Origin: an uncultured Erysipelotrichaceae bacterium
Lineage (GTDB): Bacteria > Bacillota_I > Bacilli_A > Erysipelotrichales > Erysipelotrichaceae
Assembly: GCA_934725085.1 (NCBI GenBank)
Contig: CAKVAL010000006.1
Span: forward strand, 1-64,000
Direction: 5' to 3'
Length of the DNA stretch: 64,000 nucleotides
Positions 62,015-64,000 of this stretch are shown here, in pieces. Within the stretch, counting starts at the first letter, position 1. The number at the start of each line of letters is the position of its first letter. The position numbers were made by a program, and so were the translations under genes. Below the pieces are notes generated by a model, which saw only the letters and a list, made by a program, of their open reading frames with translations, had not been told where the DNA came from and ran no database searches.

Positions 62015-62938
62015 CTACTTATTTACTTTGATACGAGGATCAACCATAGCAGATACCACATCTGAGACAAGGGTCATGATGATGACAAGTGCTCCAAGTA
62101 GGATGGTTAGTCCCATGCATAATGTATAGTCACGATTTGAAATCGATGTTGTAAATTCTCTTCCAATTCCTGGAATTGAGAATAATGTTTCAATGACAAG
62201 GGAACCAGTAATCATGCCTGCAAACATTGGGCCTGCGTATGTTATGACTGGTAACAAGGCATTTTTAAGTCCATGTTTGATTACGACCATTGATTCCTTT
62301 GTTCCCTTAGATCTTGCTAGGGTAATGAAATCACTACCCATCACGTCTCTTAATGATGATCTTGTAAGACGTGTAATTGTTGAAATAGGGGAAAATGATA
62401 GAGCCAAGACTGGCATTATGTAACTTGCGGGTGTTTCAAGCCCTACCACTGGCAACAATTTTAGATTCACAGCCAACAAGATCATCATCAACATTGCCAA
62501 CAAGAAGCCAGGCACGGATACACCAATGGTTGCCAATATCGTGATTAACGAGTTGACCCATTGTTTATTCGTGAGTGCCGATATAACACCAAGGGTTATA
62601 CCTATTACCATCGATACCACAAAGGCGATAACGCCAAGTTTTGCGGTAACTGGTAGTCTTGCTTTTATAATTTCTGTAACGCTTTGGCCCTTCTTGGAAA
62701 TAGAAACACCAAAGTCACCATGTATAACATTTTTCATGTAAACAACATATTGTTCACTAACTGGTTTATCTAAACCATACTTCTTATTTAAAGCTTCCAT
62801 AGTGGCAGCTGGAATGGCCTTATTGTCTCTTGAAAACGGGCTACCAGGCATCGCTTTCATCCCAAAGAACACTATCGTAGCTAAGATGAATAGTGTAAAT
62901 ATTCCTAATAATAATCTCTTAACAATGTATTTAAACAT
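62015..62938 (-). CDS. oppB: Oligopeptide ABC transporter permease (OppB-type), second system
   Basis: The 307-residue permease opens the long operon. Helix 1 (LLLGIFTLFILATIVFFGM) precedes the MPGSPFSRD and GDFGVSI outside segments; the EAA loop DVMGSDFITLARSKGTKES is near 200-218. It ends VDPRIKVNK, the usual terminus. GGAAGG lies before the ATG. Confidence 0.93.
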   Translation of the reverse strand: MFKYIVKRLLLGIFTLFILATIVFFGMKAMPGSPFSRDNKAIPAATMEALNKKYGLDKPVSEQYVVYMKNVIHGDFGVSISKKGQSVTEIIKARLPVTAKLGVIAFVVSMVIGITLGVISALTNKQWVNSLITILATIGVSVPGFLLAMLMMILLAVNLKLLPVVGLETPASYIMPVLALSFSPISTITRLTRSSLRDVMGSDFITLARSKGTKESMVVIKHGLKNALLPVITYAGPMFAGMITGSLVIETLFSIPGIGREFTTSISNRDYTLCMGLTILLGALVIIMTLVSDVVSAMVDPRIKVNK

Positions 62939-62950
62939 CTAAACCACCTT

Positions 62951-62968
62951 CCTATAAAACTTTATAGG
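62951..62968. promoter_or_regulatory. Palindrome in the leader of the second opp operon
   Basis: CCTATAAAACTTTATAGG has 8-bp perfect arms with a 2-base centre, 13 bases upstream of the oppB ATG. A TATATT at about 62971-62977 on the minus strand may be the -10. It is a candidate operator for the whole peptide operon; no regulator gene is adjacent. Confidence 0.4.
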
Positions 62969-63075
62969 TCTTAATATACACCGATTTGTATATTCATTTT
63001 CATAAAACTTGTAATTATTTTCATATGACTGAAACTTCTTTCATAAATGTTTATAAAAAAATAAATTTCTTGAAA

Positions 63076-63114
63076 ATAAAAAAAGCCGATTGTGCTATCA
63101 TGTAGCTTATCGGC
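63076..63114 (-). terminator. Rho-independent terminator of the M20 gene
   Basis: GCCGAT (63085-63090) and ATCGGC (63109-63114), with an inner GCTA/TAGC pair, form a strong stem; seven T follow on the minus strand. It overlaps the gene's stop codon. Confidence 0.9.
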
Positions 63115-64000
63115 AAATTTTCTTAAATAATTCAACTCCTGTTTCGATGATATCATCATCAAATTTATACAAGTCATTATGTAAACTAGGACAATCGCCC
63201 ATGCCTACAAAGAAGAACATACATGGGGCAAACTGTTTATAAAAGCCAAAGTCTTCACTAGCTCTTATTGGTTCAGGTAGATATTCCAAACCATCAATTC
63301 TTTTAATTGTTTCTTCAACTAGTTTAGGATCTGAATAGTTTTCATCAAAGCGATCAAATTCTTCTATATGTACTTCAAACTTATCTTTTAAATTATCAAA
63401 GTAGTTTCTTACATATGTTTCTAATATCTTAAGCTCATTTTCTTTAGCAGCTCTCATAGTTAAACTTATTTCACCATTAGCTGGAGATATACCAAAGTTT
63501 AAACTACCAACACTTAAATTAATGATGGTAATCATCGCCAAGTTAGTAAAGGAATAATCTTTAAACTTAAATGGTTTATAACCATAAAACTTAGATAGAG
63601 GTTCAATGGACTCTGCAAACTTAGCAAGTTCATAAACAGGATTTAAACCTTTTTCAGGTTCTGAGGCATGACTTTGAACACCCTTAAGACTGATACGATA
63701 GCCAACAGAGGCACACATTACAGTCTCTGGGCGATAATAGACAATATTCTTTTTAAGACCTGGCATGTTGTGTAGTCCATAGACTTCATCTATTTTATAT
63801 TTCTTAAATAGTGGTGCACACATTGGAGCTCCTGCACCATTTTCTTCAGCTGCTTGGAATAAATAGATAATATTCTTATCTACATTTTCATTCTCTAACA
63901 TTGCCCCTAATAGTATTGCGGTATGGCCATCATGTCCACAACCATGAAATGGTACACCGTTAGAATTAAGTATCGCATCATGGTCAGCTCTTAGTACAAT
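63107..64000 (-). CDS. M20 amidohydrolase (peptidase-like), 5' end outside the window
   Basis: The frame continues to the window edge, so the N-terminus is missing. The visible part begins IVLRADHDA (metal Asp) and includes HGCGHDGHTA (Cys/His ligands), then QAAEENGAGAP (Glu-Glu) and YGLHNMPG (His) and ends with SLHNDLYKFDDD. These fit the M20D group (hippurate hydrolase, N-acyl-amino-acid or indole-acetyl-amino-acid amidohydrolases). Substrate unknown. It precedes the second opp operon on the same strand, but a strong terminator separates them. Confidence 0.88.
   Translation of the reverse strand: MVLRADHDAILNSNGVPFHGCGHDGHTAILLGAMLENENVDKNIIYLFQAAEENGAGAPMCAPLFKKYKIDEVYGLHNMPGLKKNIVYYRPETVMCASVGYRISLKGVQSHASEPEKGLNPVYELAKFAESIEPLSKFYGYKPFKFKDYSFTNLAMITIINLSVGSLNFGISPANGEISLTMRAAKENELKILETYVRNYFDNLKDKFEVHIEEFDRFDENYSDPKLVEETIKRIDGLEYLPEPIRASEDFGFYKQFAPCMFFFVGMGDCPSLHNDLYKFDDDIIETGVELFKKICR

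Overview
The window is AT-rich DNA with strong GGAGG-type ribosome binding sites, tightly overlapping operons, lipobox lipoproteins, a glucose-type PTS with a BglG/LicT-type antiterminator and a PyrR-MnmG-GpsA cluster. Together these point to a fermentative, host-associated member of the Bacillota. An Erysipelotrichaceae-like lineage is my best guess, from overall gene style only. Almost every gene is on the minus strand. The plus-strand exceptions are a recombinase fragment, a 35-residue peptide plus a LUD-domain gene, and a two-component system. I saw no rRNA, tRNA or CRISPR array.

Layout. 1-1.1 kb is a decayed mobile-element edge with structured repeats and the C-terminal tail of a large serine recombinase. 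1.1-6.9 kb is a complete oligopeptide ABC operon (oppA-B-C-D-F). 7.0-14.9 kb is a type I restriction-modification operon (XRE regulator, hsdM, hsdS, a DUF3800 gene, hsdR). 15.0-16.3 kb is an AAA+/DUF4143 ATPase, followed by a 4 x 23-bp tandem repeat. 16.5-18.8 kb is an ABC-2 exporter. 18.9-21.9 kb is a PTS EIICBA gene and its antiterminator, behind a terminator/antiterminator leader. 21.9-24.3 kb holds small flavoproteins and an acetyltransferase. 24.3-29.1 kb is a TetR-regulated pair of ABC exporters bracketed by a 73-bp direct repeat, with an ORF6N gene remnant inside. 29.1-34.9 kb carries an EFR1-type ferredoxin-flavodoxin, MscS, GpsA, MnmG and PyrR. 34.9-36.2 kb has a structured intergenic region, a Trp-rich basic micropeptide and a LUD-domain protein. 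36.3-41.4 kb has an orphan RelB-type antitoxin, an extracytoplasmic methionine-sulfoxide repair relay (MsrAB lipoprotein, thioredoxin-like lipoprotein, membrane polyferredoxin, tiny CxxC protein) and a divergent two-component system. 41.5-42.9 kb is a likely toxin-antitoxin pair whose toxin fuses an XRE domain to an ADP-ribosyltransferase-like DUF3990 domain. 42.9-46.6 kb is nrdAB. 46.7-62.9 kb is one long peptide-utilisation operon: a second oligopeptide ABC system followed by S9, M20, three M24 and one S10 peptidases, an MFS carrier, a guanylate-kinase-like protein and a flavin reductase. The window ends inside an M20 amidohydrolase gene.

How it works together. Two Opp systems import peptides. 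The second is transcriptionally tied to enzymes suited to proline-containing peptides, suggesting peptides are a main carbon and nitrogen source beside PTS sugars. Redox and damage-repair functions recur. The most novel-looking items are the HTH-ART fusion with its partner and repeated operator, the DUF3800 gene inside the type I RM operon, the polyferredoxin-driven Msr relay with divergent two-component control, and the micropeptide with its upstream stem-loop array.
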